Assembly (NCBI RefSeq): GCF_022009635.1
Contig: NZ_CP091716.1
Coordinates: 7,372,501-7,436,500, forward strand
Length of the DNA: 64,000 nt
DNA from: Variovorax paradoxus
Lineage (GTDB): Bacteria; Pseudomonadota; Gammaproteobacteria; Burkholderiales; Burkholderiaceae_C
Direction of reading: 5' to 3'
Shown here: positions 51,656 through 60,490 of the stretch, piece after piece
Layout of the letters: every line of letters starts with the position of its first letter
How positions within the stretch are numbered: the stretch's first letter is position 1
Notes under the pieces: model-generated
Told to the model about the DNA's origin: nothing
Databases searched by the model: none
The model's input: only the letters and a program-made list of their open reading frames with translations
Made by a program: the position numbers and the translations under genes

Positions 51656-52642
51656 ATGACACCCCCCACCCTTGCCTGGCGACGCGGCCTCCTGCTGCTG
51701 GCCGCTGCCGCCCTGGCGGCTTCCGCGCATGCAAACAACGCGAGCAACTGGCCGGCCAAGCCGATCAAGGTGATCGTCAACTTCCCGGCCGGCGGCGCCG
51801 CCGACCAGATAGCGCGGGCCATCTCGCAGCCGCTGCAGGAGTCGCTGAAGCAGCCGGTGGTGATCGAGAACCGCGCCGGCGCCAACGGCAACCTGGGCGG
51901 CGAAGTCGTGGCGCGCGCGCCGGCCGACGGCTACACCCTGCTGATGAGTTCCGGCGGCATGGTGTCGGTGAATCCGCACCTGTACTCGCGCATGAGCTTC
52001 GACCCCACGAAGGACCTGGTGCCTGTGGCGGCCGCCGCGCGCGTGCTGGTGTTCCTGGTCACGCGGCCTTCGCTGCCGCCGGCGAACGTGGGAGAGTTCA
52101 TCTCGTACCTGAAGGCCAATCCCGGCAAGCTGACTTACGGCTCGCCGGGCAGCGGCAGCTCGCCGCACCTGGCGGGCGAGATGTTCAAGACCCAGGCCAA
52201 CCTCTTCGCCTTGCACGTACCGTATCGCGGCGCCGCGCCTGCGCTGCAGGACCTGCTGGCCGGACAGATCGACTACACCTTCGACCCGGGCATCGCGCTC
52301 ACGCAGGTGCGCGCGGGCAAGCTGCGCCTGCTGGCCGTGGGCAGCCCGAAGCGCTCGCCGCTCTTTCCCGACGTGCCGACACTCGACGAGGCCGGTTTGC
52401 GCGGCTTCGACGCGGACACGGTGTTCGGCTTCTACGCCCCGGCGGGCACGCCGCCGGAGGTGGTGGCGCAGCTCAATGCGCAGATCAATCGCACGCTCGC
52501 ATTGCCGGCGGTGCAGGAACGCATCGCGGCACTCGGCGGCGAGCCGCAGCCCGGCTCGCCGGTGGCCTTCCAGCAGCGTGCGGCGGCGGATTCGCAGCGC
52601 TTCGGCGCGCTCATCCGCGAACGCAAGATCGTCGCGGACTGA
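51656..52642 (+). CDS. Bug-type (tripartite tricarboxylate) solute-binding protein
   Basis: A 328-aa periplasmic protein. The signal peptide MTPPTLAWRRGLLLLAAAAL with cleavage near SAHA is followed by NWPAKPIKVIVNFPAGGAAD, the mark of the Bug/TctC family. ANGNLGGEVVARAPADGYTL and GSPGSGSSPHLAGEMFK follow. AGGAG precedes the start. No TctA/TctB permease is nearby, as is common for these orphans. The position between IorB and the FMN dehydrogenase suggests an aromatic hydroxy or oxo acid ligand. Confidence 0.93.
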   Translation: MTPPTLAWRRGLLLLAAAALAASAHANNASNWPAKPIKVIVNFPAGGAADQIARAISQPLQESLKQPVVIENRAGANGNLGGEVVARAPADGYTLLMSSGGMVSVNPHLYSRMSFDPTKDLVPVAAAARVLVFLVTRPSLPPANVGEFISYLKANPGKLTYGSPGSGSSPHLAGEMFKTQANLFALHVPYRGAAPALQDLLAGQIDYTFDPGIALTQVRAGKLRLLAVGSPKRSPLFPDVPTLDEAGLRGFDADTVFGFYAPAGTPPEVVAQLNAQINRTLALPAVQERIAALGGEPQPGSPVAFQQRAAADSQRFGALIRERKIVAD

Positions 52643-52659
52643 CGCACGGCGATCGACCG

Positions 52660-53910
52660 ATGGCTTTGCTGCTCAACGTTGACGACTACCGGCGCCAGGC
52701 GCGCCGCGTGCTGCCGCGCCTGGTGTTCGACTATGTCGACGGCGGCGCGGAAGACGAGCGCTGCATGCGGCGCAACCGCGATGCGATCGAGGCGCTGCCG
52801 CTGATTCCGGACTGCCTGCGCGACACCAGCACGGTGGACATCGGCATCGAACTGTTCGGGCGCCGCTGGCGCGCGCCGTTCGCGGTCGCGCCCATCGGGC
52901 TGGCCGGGCTGGTGCGGCCGCGTGCCGACGCATTGCTGGCCGGCGCCGCGCAGGCCGCGCGCGTGCCCTTCATCCTCTCGACCGCATCGAACACCCGCAT
53001 CGAGGACGTGCGCACCGCCGCACCCGACGCCACGCTGTGGATGCAGCTGTACGTGATGGGCGAGCGCGCCATTGCCGAGCGCATCGTGCGCCGCGCGCGC
53101 GCCGCGGGCTTCGAGGCGCTGGTGCTCACGGTCGACGTGCCGGTGAGCGGCTTGCGCGAGCGCGACCTGCGCCACGGCTTTCGCGTACCGATGCGGCTCA
53201 CGCCGGGCACGGTGTTCGACATGGCGCGCCACCCCGCATGGCTGATGCGGCTCGCACGCCATGGCATGCCGCGCTTCGAGAACCTCCTGCCGGGCAGCGA
53301 TGAGGACGACGGCGCACCCGTCTCCGCGCAGACGCAGGCCGCGCTGCTTTCGCGCACCATGGACCGAACGCTCACCTGGGAAAGCCTGGGCTGGCTGCGC
53401 AAGCTGTGGGACGGCCCGCTGCTCGTCAAGGGCCTGCTGGGTGCGCAAGACGCGCGGCGTGCCGTGCGCCACGGCGCCGACGGCATCGTGGTTTCCAACC
53501 ACGGCGGGCGCCAGCTCGACGCCGCGCCGGCCAGCATCGCCGCCCTGCCCGCGATTGTCGACGCGGTGAACGGCCGCATCCCCGTCCTCATGGATGGGGG
53601 CATGCGGCGCGGAAGCGACATCGTGAAGGCACTCGCGCTCGGTGCGCGAGCCGTCCTTGCCGGGCGTGCGCCGGTCTACGGACTGGCATGCGACGGCGAG
53701 CGCGGCGCGCTGTCGGTGCTGCAGCTGCTCGCGCAGGAGACGGAGCGCACGATGACCTTGCTGGGCACCACGCAGGTGCGCGAGCTCGGTCCGCATCACG
53801 TGGACAGGCCTTCGCCGCGTTCGCTCATCGAACAAGAAGGCGCGCCGCCGCGCCCCAAGGAAAACACGCACGGGAAACCCTCCATTTACCGCACGCAAGC
53901 GACTGCCTAG
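52660..53910 (+). CDS. FMN-dependent alpha-hydroxy acid dehydrogenase
   Basis: A 416-aa (S)-2-hydroxyacid oxidase/dehydrogenase-family TIM barrel (lactate/mandelate dehydrogenase type). LVFDYVDGGAEDERCMRRNR opens the enzyme and FAVAPIGLAGLVRP binds FMN. The catalytic His-Gly-Gly-Arg is in VVSNHGGRQLDAAP and the phosphate loop in VLMDGGMRRGSDIVKALALG. It would turn a 2-hydroxy acid into a 2-oxo acid, the substrate class of the IorAB enzyme upstream. (S)-mandelate-like substrates are plausible, but the substrate is not proven. It starts 17 bp after the Bug gene. Confidence 0.9.
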   Translation: MALLLNVDDYRRQARRVLPRLVFDYVDGGAEDERCMRRNRDAIEALPLIPDCLRDTSTVDIGIELFGRRWRAPFAVAPIGLAGLVRPRADALLAGAAQAARVPFILSTASNTRIEDVRTAAPDATLWMQLYVMGERAIAERIVRRARAAGFEALVLTVDVPVSGLRERDLRHGFRVPMRLTPGTVFDMARHPAWLMRLARHGMPRFENLLPGSDEDDGAPVSAQTQAALLSRTMDRTLTWESLGWLRKLWDGPLLVKGLLGAQDARRAVRHGADGIVVSNHGGRQLDAAPASIAALPAIVDAVNGRIPVLMDGGMRRGSDIVKALALGARAVLAGRAPVYGLACDGERGALSVLQLLAQETERTMTLLGTTQVRELGPHHVDRPSPRSLIEQEGAPPRPKENTHGKPSIYRTQATA

Positions 53911-53947
53911 ATTGCTCAACCCAGACGAACACATAACGAAGGAGACC

Positions 53948-55003
53948 ATGACAATCGCCCACCGCCCCCGCCGCACGGCACTGGCCCCGACCGCCATCGC
54001 CATTGCCGCCACCGCCGCACTCGCCCTGTGCGCCCCCGCCACGCAGGCACAGGACAAGCCCGTGCAGCTCAAGCTGTCGAGCTGGGTGCCCGCGCAGCAT
54101 CCGCTGAACCCCGCGCTGCAGGCGTGGGCCGACGACATCAAGAAGGAGTCGGGCGGCACCATCACCGCGATACTGTTTCCCTCGGAGCAGCTCGGCAAGG
54201 CCTTCGACCACTACGACATGGCGCGCGACGGCATCGCCGACTTCTCGTACGTGAACCCCGGCTACCAGCCCGGGCGCTTTCCGGTGATGGCGGGCGCGTC
54301 GCTGCCCTTCCTGTTCTCCAACGGCAAGGAAGGCTCGGCCGCCATCGATGCCTGGTACCGCAACTACGCGGCCAAGGAAATGAAGGACGTGAAGTACTGC
54401 TTCGCTTTCGTTCATGACCCCGGCACCTTCCACTCGCGCAAGAAGATCGTGGTGCCCGGTGACGTCAAGGGCCTGAAGGTGCGCCCGGCCACCAGCACCG
54501 TCGGCCAGCTCATCACCTCGCTGGGCGGCACCAACGTACAGGCCTCGGCGCCCGAGTCGCGCGACATGCTCGAGCGCGGCGTGGCCGACGCCATCACCTT
54601 CCCGTGGGGCTCCATCGGCCTGTTCGGCATCGACAAGGTGGTCAAGTACCACATGGATGCGCCGCTGTACGTCACGCCCTTCGTGTGGGTCATGAACAAG
54701 GGCAAGTACGACGCGATGTCCACCGCGCAGAAGAAAGTGATCGACGACCACTGCACCAGCGAATGGGCGCAGAAGGTGGCCGGGCCGTGGGCCGACTTCG
54801 AGTTCGCGGGCCACGCCAAGATGGCCGCGCTGCCGGGCCATGAGATCTACAAGCTCACGCCGGAGCAGCTCGATGCATGGCGCAAGGCCGCGGCGCCTTC
54901 GGAAGCGCAATGGGCCGAGAGTGTGAAGAAGGTCGGCGAGGACCCGAAGGCCGTCATGGACGCGCTCAAGGCCAGCCTCGCCAAATACAAGTCCGCACTC
55001 TGA
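53948..55003 (+). CDS. TRAP transporter substrate-binding protein (DctP-like)
   Basis: A 351-aa periplasmic protein. The signal peptide has a Tat/Sec-like start (HRPRRTALAPTAIAIAATAA) and likely cleavage at TQA. The DctP fold has QLKLSSWVPAQHPLNPALQA, GLKVRPATSTVGQLITSLGG and a C-terminal AAPSEAQWAESVKKVG. AGGAG sits before the ATG. It is followed by the small and large membrane subunits after a strong hairpin. Substrates of this TRAP class are carboxylates, in line with the neighbouring enzymes. Confidence 0.94.
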   Translation: MTIAHRPRRTALAPTAIAIAATAALALCAPATQAQDKPVQLKLSSWVPAQHPLNPALQAWADDIKKESGGTITAILFPSEQLGKAFDHYDMARDGIADFSYVNPGYQPGRFPVMAGASLPFLFSNGKEGSAAIDAWYRNYAAKEMKDVKYCFAFVHDPGTFHSRKKIVVPGDVKGLKVRPATSTVGQLITSLGGTNVQASAPESRDMLERGVADAITFPWGSIGLFGIDKVVKYHMDAPLYVTPFVWVMNKGKYDAMSTAQKKVIDDHCTSEWAQKVAGPWADFEFAGHAKMAALPGHEIYKLTPEQLDAWRKAAAPSEAQWAESVKKVGEDPKAVMDALKASLAKYKSAL

Positions 55004-55009
55004 TGACCC

Positions 55010-55032
55010 ACGCCCCGCCAAGCGCGGGGCGT
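55010..55032 (+). terminator. Hairpin between dctP- and dctQ-like genes
   Basis: ACGCCCCGC-CAAGC-GCGGGGCGT is followed by TTCGTTTC. It could partly stop transcription or protect the 3' end of the binding-protein mRNA, giving more binding protein than membrane subunits, as is often seen in such operons. Confidence 0.6.
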
Positions 55033-55059
55033 TTCGTTTCACAAGAAAGACGCAGCCCC

Positions 55060-55584
55060 ATGGCGACACGCTCTGCCAGCTACATGGACCGCGCGATCAA
55101 CCTCATCGAATGGCTCGCCGCCATCTTCGTGGGCATCGTCGCACTCAACATCTTCGTGGCCGTGGTGCTGCGCAAGTTCTTCGACACCTCGATCCCCGAT
55201 GCCTACGACTTCGGCCGCATGCTGCTGGGCATCCTGATCTTCTGGGGCATCGCGGCCACCAGCTACCGCGGCGGCCACATCACGGTCGACCTGGTGTGGA
55301 CCGCGGCGGGCCCGCGCATGAAGCGCGCGATCGACGTGTTCGCCACGCTGGTGCTGCTGTTCGTGGTGGCGGTGCAGACCGCCATGCTGTTCGACAAGGT
55401 GCGCGGCACCTACGTCGACAACGTGCAGACCTACGACCTCAACATTCCGACCTGGCCCTTCTATGCCGTGGCCTGGGCCGGCGACGTGTGCGCCGTGCTG
55501 CTCATCGCCATCCGCACCTACCGGCTGATCTTTCATCCCGAGCAACTCGAAGAAGCTCACCCCGAACAGAAGGCGGACGAATGA
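55060..55584 (+). CDS. TRAP transporter small membrane subunit (DctQ-like)
   Basis: A 174-aa, four-helix membrane protein. It has IEWLAAIFVGIVALNIFVAV, RKFFDTSIPDAYDFGRMLLG and TSYRGGHITVDLVW, all typical of DctQ. It overlaps the large subunit gene by ATGA. Confidence 0.93.
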   Translation: MATRSASYMDRAINLIEWLAAIFVGIVALNIFVAVVLRKFFDTSIPDAYDFGRMLLGILIFWGIAATSYRGGHITVDLVWTAAGPRMKRAIDVFATLVLLFVVAVQTAMLFDKVRGTYVDNVQTYDLNIPTWPFYAVAWAGDVCAVLLIAIRTYRLIFHPEQLEEAHPEQKADE

Positions 55585-56882
55585 GCCCCGATGCAGTCGC
55601 AGTCCTGGGCTTCGTCGCCCTCTTCGTATTGATGCTCCTGCGCGTGCAGGTCGGCATGGCGATGGGGCTGGTGGGCGTCACCGGCTACAGCTACCTCGTC
55701 GGCCCCGGGCCGGCGCTGAAGCTGGTCGGCCAGACATCGATGCGCACCGTGACCGACTACACCTTCGGCGTGATCCCGATGTTCATGCTGATGGGCGCGC
55801 TGGTGTCGGTGTCGGGCGTGAGCCGCGAACTCTTCAAGGCCGCCAACTCGATGATCGGCCACCTGCGCGGCGGCCTCGGCGTGGCCACCGTGGTGGCCTG
55901 CGGCGGCTTCGCGGCCATCTGCGGCTCGTCGGTGGCCACGGCCGCCACGTTCTCCGCGGTCGCGTATCCGGAGATGCGGCGCTTCAACTATCCGCAGTCG
56001 TTCTCGACCGGCGTGATCGCGGCGGGCGGCACGCTGGGTGCGATATTGCCGCCATCGACGGTGCTCGCGGTGTACGCCATCCTCACGCAGCAGGACATCG
56101 GCAAGCTCTTCATGGCGGGCATCGTGCCCGGCATCCTGGCAATGGCGATGTACGTGATGACCATCGCGATCATCGTGAAGCTGCGCCCCGACTGGCTGCC
56201 CGGCGGCGAGATCAAGCCGTGGTCGGAACGCGTGAAGGACCTGAAGAACGTGTGGGCGCCGCTGGTGCTGTTCGTGTTCGTCATTGGCGGCCTGTATGGC
56301 GGCTTCTTCACGCCGACCGAAGCGGGCGGCGTGGGTGCGAGCGGTGCGTTCATCCTCGGGCTGGTGCGGCGCAAACTCGACGGCCCGAAGATCCGCGAGG
56401 CATTGCTGTCGGCCACGCGCACGGCGGCGGCGGTGTTCACCGTGCTGATCGGCGCGTTGCTGTTCGGCTACTTCCTCACCATCACCCAAAGCCCGCAGAA
56501 GCTGACCGAGTTCCTCACCGGCCTGGGCATCGGCCGCTACGGCGTGCTCGCGCTCATCATGCTGATGTACCTGGTGCTCGGCTGCCTGATGGACGCGATG
56601 GCGATGATCATCCTGACCGTGCCCATCATCTATCCGGTGATCGTGCACCTGGGCTTCGACCCCATCTGGTTCGGCGTGATCATCGTGATGACCGTGGAGC
56701 TGGGGCTGATCCATCCGCCGGTGGGCATGAACGTCTTCGTCATCAAGAGCGTGGTGAAGGACGTGAGCTTCACCACCATCTTCAAGGGCGTGCTGCCGTT
56801 CATCGTGACGGACATCGTGCGCCTGGTGATCCTGATCGCCTTCCCCATCATTGCCTTGTGGCTGCCAACGAGAATGGGCTGA
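55581..56882 (+). CDS. TRAP transporter large membrane subunit (DctM-like)
   Basis: A 433-aa membrane protein with about 12 helices that forms the sodium-coupled transport pathway. It has VIPMFMLMGALVSVSGVSRE, VVACGGFAAICGSSVATAAT, GTLGAILPPSTVLAVYAI and ELGLIHPPVGMNVFVIKSV, all DctM hallmarks. Its TGA overlaps the first base of the thioesterase ATG (TGATG), so the thioesterase belongs to the same operon. Confidence 0.95.
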   Translation: MSPDAVAVLGFVALFVLMLLRVQVGMAMGLVGVTGYSYLVGPGPALKLVGQTSMRTVTDYTFGVIPMFMLMGALVSVSGVSRELFKAANSMIGHLRGGLGVATVVACGGFAAICGSSVATAATFSAVAYPEMRRFNYPQSFSTGVIAAGGTLGAILPPSTVLAVYAILTQQDIGKLFMAGIVPGILAMAMYVMTIAIIVKLRPDWLPGGEIKPWSERVKDLKNVWAPLVLFVFVIGGLYGGFFTPTEAGGVGASGAFILGLVRRKLDGPKIREALLSATRTAAAVFTVLIGALLFGYFLTITQSPQKLTEFLTGLGIGRYGVLALIMLMYLVLGCLMDAMAMIILTVPIIYPVIVHLGFDPIWFGVIIVMTVELGLIHPPVGMNVFVIKSVVKDVSFTTIFKGVLPFIVTDIVRLVILIAFPIIALWLPTRMG

Positions 56883-57310
56883 TGAGCAACACCTCCGCCA
56901 TCAAAGAAATCGTCTACACCGCACGCGTCGAGTTCGGCGACTGCGACCCCGCCGGCATCGTCTGGTTTCCCAACTTCTTCCGCTGGATCGATGCGGCCTC
57001 GCGGCACTTCTTCGCCGAGTGCGGCGTGCCGCGCTGGGAAGAAACCACCGAGACGCTGGGCGTCATCGGCACGCCGCTGGTCGACACGCACACCCGCTTC
57101 GTGAAGGCCGCGAGCTATGGCGACACGCTGCAGATCGCGGTGCGCATCAAGGAGTGGCGGGAGAAGAGCTTCGTGCAGACCTACCGCGTGACGCGCGGCG
57201 AAGACCTCATCCTCGAATGCGAGGAAGTGCGGATCTTCGGGGCGAAGCGCGAAGGCGGCGGGATACGGGCGGTGCAGATTCCGCCTTCGATCCGGGTGCT
57301 CTGCGAGTAG
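56882..57310 (+). CDS. 4-hydroxybenzoyl-CoA thioesterase-like protein
   Basis: A 142-aa hot-dog thioesterase. EFGDCDPAGIVWFPNFFRWI contains the catalytic aspartate D22, and the pattern with IKEWREKSFVQTYRVTRG is very close to the known Pseudomonas CBS-3 4-hydroxybenzoyl-CoA thioesterase, as I recall it. It would release an aromatic acid from its CoA ester. The single-base overlap with the TRAP permease ties it to this operon. The IorAB enzyme would produce such an ester from an aryl-glyoxylate. Confidence 0.88.
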   Translation: MSNTSAIKEIVYTARVEFGDCDPAGIVWFPNFFRWIDAASRHFFAECGVPRWEETTETLGVIGTPLVDTHTRFVKAASYGDTLQIAVRIKEWREKSFVQTYRVTRGEDLILECEEVRIFGAKREGGGIRAVQIPPSIRVLCE

Positions 57311-57320
57311 GCCCCTGCAG

Positions 57321-57339
57321 CCGGCGCGGGGCACGCCGG
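57321..57339 (+). terminator. Possible terminator after the thioesterase gene
   Basis: CCGGCG-CGGGGCA-CGCCGG followed by GGTTTCAC, 11 bp past the thioesterase stop. A weak U-tract. It lies before the PhoD gene, which has its own 112-bp upstream region. Confidence 0.45.
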
Positions 57340-57422
57340 GGTTTCACAGCGATGTCATGGCAGCAGCGCAGATTCACGCGCTTGTTGCCTTCTTTCAAAT
57401 CGCTTTCAAAAAAAGAAACCCC

Positions 57423-59264
57423 ATGGAAAGACGCTCCTTCCTTCGCGGCGGCCTGTTCTACACGGTGGCTGCCGCGGCTCCGGTCCTGACCGCCTGCGGC
57501 GGCGGCAATGACGGCACCGTCATTCCGCCCTTTACACCGCCATCTCCCGCGCCTGCACCGGCACCTGCCCCCGCCGAACCGACCGGCCGCTACACCTTCG
57601 CGCAAGGCGTGGCCAGCGGCGACCCGAAGGAAAGCAGCATCGTCTTCTGGACGCGTTGCGTGCGCCTCGACGCGGCGGGCGCGAACGTCGCGCTGCGGCT
57701 GGAGGTGTCCGACAACGCCGACTTCAGCACGACGGTGGCGCGCGTCGACCTCCAGGCGACAGCCAAGTTCGACTACACGGTGCGCGCCAAGGTCACCGGC
57801 CTGGCCGCCGACACGCGCTACTTCTTCCGCTTCGTGGCGGGCAGCGACCGCAGCCCCGTGGGCCGCACGCGCTCCGCCCCCGCCGCGAACAGCACGCGCA
57901 AGCAGCTTCGCTTCGCATGGTTCACCTGCCAGGACTGGTCGATCAACCACTGGGGCGCGCTCGACCTGATGGCCGCGGAAGACGACCTCGACTTCACCGT
58001 GCACGTGGGCGACTACGTGTACGAGACCGTCGGCGCCAAGTTCCAGGCCGGCGTGGCCGAGCCGGCGCACACCGCGATCAAGCTGCCGAACGGCGTGGCG
58101 CTGGCCGACGGCAGCGTGTATGCCAACACGGTGGACGACTACCGCGCCCTGTACCGCACCTACCGCGGCGACCCGCGCCTGCAGGGGCTGCACGCGAAGT
58201 TCCCGCTGATCGCGATCTGGGACGACCACGAGTTCTCCGACGACTGCTGGCAAGACCACCAGACCTACACCAACGCCAACACGCAGCAGACCGCGCGCCG
58301 CCGCAGCGCGAGCCAGGCCTGGGTCGAATACATGCCGGTGGATTTCGGCGATGTGTCTTTCGACCTCGACAACCCGGCCTACGACAACATCAAGATCTAC
58401 CGCGACTTCCGTTTCGGCCCGCTGCTGCACCTCGTGATGACCGACGAGCGCCTGTACCGCGACGACCACGTGATCTCGGAAGCGCTGGTCGCCCAGCAGA
58501 CAGGCGCCGATCCCGTCAACGGCAACAGCTCCATCGGCTCGCGCTACTTCGCGCCGCAAAGCACGCTGCTGCAGCTCGAGGCGATGCGCACGCAGGAGCT
58601 GGGCCGCGTGCCGAGCATCCTCGGTCCGACGCAGACCGCGTGGTGGAAGAACACGCTCAAGGGCTCGACCGCCACCTGGAAGGTGTGGGGCAACGAGGTA
58701 TCGCTCAGCCGCATGTGGATCGACATGCGCCAGGCGGCACCAGCTCCTTACAACCAACTCTATGTGGTCAACTGCGACGCGTGGGACGGCTACCCGGCCC
58801 ACAAGGCCGACCTGATGGGCTACCTGAAGGCGCAGAACATCCGCAACGTGGTGGCGATCACGGGCGACTTGCATGCCTTCCAGTGCGGCGTGATCCGCGA
58901 CCTGCCGGACCCGGCGACGGGCACGCCGGTGATGGTCGACTTCCTCTGCGCGGGCATCAGCAGCTCGTCGTTCTACAGCTACATTGCGGCCGGTGCGAAG
59001 GGCTCGCCGCTGGAAGCGCTGACCGCCACGCCAACAGACTTCGAGGCGGTGATGAGCGGCAACAACCCCGACCTCGTGTTCGCGGACCACAACGCACAGG
59101 GCTATGCAAGCGCCACCGTGACGGCGCAGGAATTCGCGGTGGTGTTCAGCAAGGTGCGGCCGCTGGGCGGCGACGGCAAGGCGCCCGCGAACCCCTTGCA
59201 GAAGCGCACGCGCATCCGGCTTGCGGCCGGCACCACGACGCCGGTGATCGAGGACAACGTCTAG
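57423..59264 (+). CDS. PhoD-family alkaline phosphatase/phosphodiesterase, Tat lipoprotein
   Basis: A 613-aa exported metallophosphoesterase. The N-terminus MERRSFLRGG is a twin-arginine signal, ending in the lipobox LTAC (C25), then a Pro/Ala-rich tether. The PhoD N-domain begins at YTFAQGVASGDPKESSIVFW. The metal-binding core shows HVGDYVYE, IWDDHEFSDDCW and ITGDLHAF. PhoD uses Ca/Fe to release phosphate from mono- and diesters. No clear Pho box was seen upstream. It ends 3 bp from the convergent phosphatase gene. Confidence 0.92.
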   Translation: MERRSFLRGGLFYTVAAAAPVLTACGGGNDGTVIPPFTPPSPAPAPAPAPAEPTGRYTFAQGVASGDPKESSIVFWTRCVRLDAAGANVALRLEVSDNADFSTTVARVDLQATAKFDYTVRAKVTGLAADTRYFFRFVAGSDRSPVGRTRSAPAANSTRKQLRFAWFTCQDWSINHWGALDLMAAEDDLDFTVHVGDYVYETVGAKFQAGVAEPAHTAIKLPNGVALADGSVYANTVDDYRALYRTYRGDPRLQGLHAKFPLIAIWDDHEFSDDCWQDHQTYTNANTQQTARRRSASQAWVEYMPVDFGDVSFDLDNPAYDNIKIYRDFRFGPLLHLVMTDERLYRDDHVISEALVAQQTGADPVNGNSSIGSRYFAPQSTLLQLEAMRTQELGRVPSILGPTQTAWWKNTLKGSTATWKVWGNEVSLSRMWIDMRQAAPAPYNQLYVVNCDAWDGYPAHKADLMGYLKAQNIRNVVAITGDLHAFQCGVIRDLPDPATGTPVMVDFLCAGISSSSFYSYIAAGAKGSPLEALTATPTDFEAVMSGNNPDLVFADHNAQGYASATVTAQEFAVVFSKVRPLGGDGKAPANPLQKRTRIRLAAGTTTPVIEDNV

Positions 59265-59267
59265 CCG

Positions 59268-59747
59268 TCAGCCGCCCGGCGCTTCGCCGGCCTGCAACTT
59301 CGCGAGCAGGCCGTCGACGCCGTGGTCGATCAGATCGAAGACTTCGATGAAGTCCTTCTGGCCGCCGTACCAGGGATCGGGCACGTCGCCTTCGATGCCG
59401 TCGGCGAACTCGGAGAACAAGTGGATCTTGCCCTCCGTGCCCGCAGGCGCGAGCCTGCGAAGCGCGGCGCAATGCTGCGTCGTCATGCCGATGATCAGGT
59501 CGAAGCGCTCGAAGTCGTCCTTGCGCACTTGGCGCGCGCGATGCGGATGCATCACGATGCCGCGGCGTCTGGCCTCGGCCACCGAGCGCGGGTCGGGCGG
59601 ATTGCCGCGCTCCTCGTCGGAGATGGCGGCGCTGTCGACTTCGATGTCGAGGCCGGCTGCGCGGGCCTTGTGCATGAGCAGGACATGGGCCGTAGGGGAG
59701 CGACAGATGTTGCCGGTGCAGATATAGAGGACGGATGGTTTTGTCAT
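59268..59747 (-). CDS. Low-molecular-weight protein tyrosine phosphatase
   Basis: A 159-aa enzyme. The P-loop CTGNICRS (C10 nucleophile, R16) is at the N-terminus and the general acid aspartate is in VPDPWYGG near residue 124. Full length for the family. The protein might act on protein-tyrosine or arginine phosphate. It is transcribed away from the mgtA leader and is convergent with phoD. Confidence 0.93.
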   Translation of the reverse strand: MTKPSVLYICTGNICRSPTAHVLLMHKARAAGLDIEVDSAAISDEERGNPPDPRSVAEARRRGIVMHPHRARQVRKDDFERFDLIIGMTTQHCAALRRLAPAGTEGKIHLFSEFADGIEGDVPDPWYGGQKDFIEVFDLIDHGVDGLLAKLQAGEAPGG

Positions 59748-60139
59748 CTGGATGAATGCCGATCGGAAGAGTCACGCCGCACGCCATTGTCGAATCGCAA
59801 CAGGAAGGCGATAAGCCCTCTTTCGCATCGTAGAACACCATCCCAAAGGTTGACGCATCGCATGCCGCGGTGCAACAATCGTCAGATCTTCATTTCGGAG
59901 CCTCGTGCGTGGACAGTGCCAGTTGGATCAGTGACAAGACGCGTGCCTCGGCAGGCGTGACACTCCAGGCTCTCTAGCGCAGGCTTCCCGCGCTGTGGCC
60001 GCCGTGCACGCAGCGTGACCCTCTTGCCCTTGCGGCAAGCGGTTCTCCCCTCCCGATACCCGCTTCTGTCGTCACTGACTTTTTCAGTCAGCTTGCGTGC
60101 GTCCGCGCGCGAGGCCCTTCAACGCGAAGGAGCCTTGTC
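59748..60139. other. Long untranslated leader region before small ORFs and mgtA
   Basis: A 392-bp region without a credible gene. A possible promoter for plus-strand transcription is TTGACG (59850-59855), 18 bp, AACAAT (59874-59879). This would give a leader of over 250 nt with hairpins CTTGCC-CTTGC-GGCAAG (60023-60039) and CTGACT-TTTTC-AGTCAG (60075-60091). This layout suits attenuation-type control of the downstream magnesium transporter. Confidence 0.45.
60075..60091 (+). promoter_or_regulatory. Hairpin CTGACT-TTTTC-AGTCAG in the mgtA leader
   Basis: A perfect 6-bp stem in the RNA leader, 48 bp upstream of the first small ORF. No U-tract follows, so it is more likely a structural element than a terminator. 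Confidence 0.4.
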
Positions 60140-60343
60140 ATGCGTCATCTCGAACTTCGTCAGCAGCCGCTGCAACAGCAGCCGGCGCAGCCGCGGACGC
60201 TGCACAACCCCCGCACGCCCGCAGGCACCACCGAGCCCCGCATCGACGACACGCTGGACCAGGCCGCCGCACTCTGGACCACGCGCCGCATCCGCAGTTG
60301 CCTGGTGCTTCTCGATCCGTCCGCTCGCCCGGCTCATCGCTGA
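60140..60343 (+). CDS. Leader ORF of 67 aa, Gln/Pro-rich
   Basis: A small ORF with a good ribosome site (AAGGAG) upstream of the mgtA fragment. The first 35 residues are Gln- and Pro-rich (LRQQPLQQQPAQP, NPRTPAGTTEP); the rest contains DQAAALWTTRRIRSCLVLLD. In enterobacteria, proline-rich leader peptides (MgtL, MgtP) sense Mg2+ or proline shortage by ribosome behaviour. A similar role here is inferred from position and composition. It might instead be a small protein in its own right. Confidence 0.45.
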   Translation: MRHLELRQQPLQQQPAQPRTLHNPRTPAGTTEPRIDDTLDQAAALWTTRRIRSCLVLLDPSARPAHR

Positions 60344-60376
60344 GGCCCCCCACGCATGCAGACACAGGAGGCCCCC

Positions 60377-60490
60377 ATGGACCCAGCCCCTCATTTGCGC
60401 CCCCGCGCGCCTCATTCGTTGTTCCGATCGATTGCCAGCCTGAGAGAGTGCTGCGCGCCGTGCTGCGGAGAGACCGTCACGCCTGATTGA
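60377..60490 (+). CDS. Leader ORF of 37 aa with a Cys-pair motif
   Basis: ATG 60377 is preceded by a perfect AGGAGG. The peptide starts MDPAPHLRPRAPH (again Pro-rich) and contains ECCAPCCGE near the end, two vicinal cysteine pairs. It ends 60 bp before mgtA. Coding is inferred from the ribosome site and position. The peptide could be a regulatory leader or a small metal-binding protein. Confidence 0.4.
   Translation: MDPAPHLRPRAPHSLFRSIASLRECCAPCCGETVTPD

Noticed and set aside
57311..57422. A Pho box in front of phoD
   Set aside because: No pair of CTGTCAT-like repeats with the right spacing could be found.
59748..60139. tRNA or a known Mg2+ riboswitch (M-box) in the leader
   Set aside because: No cloverleaf or recognisable M-box core could be seen; the hairpins are short and unclassified.
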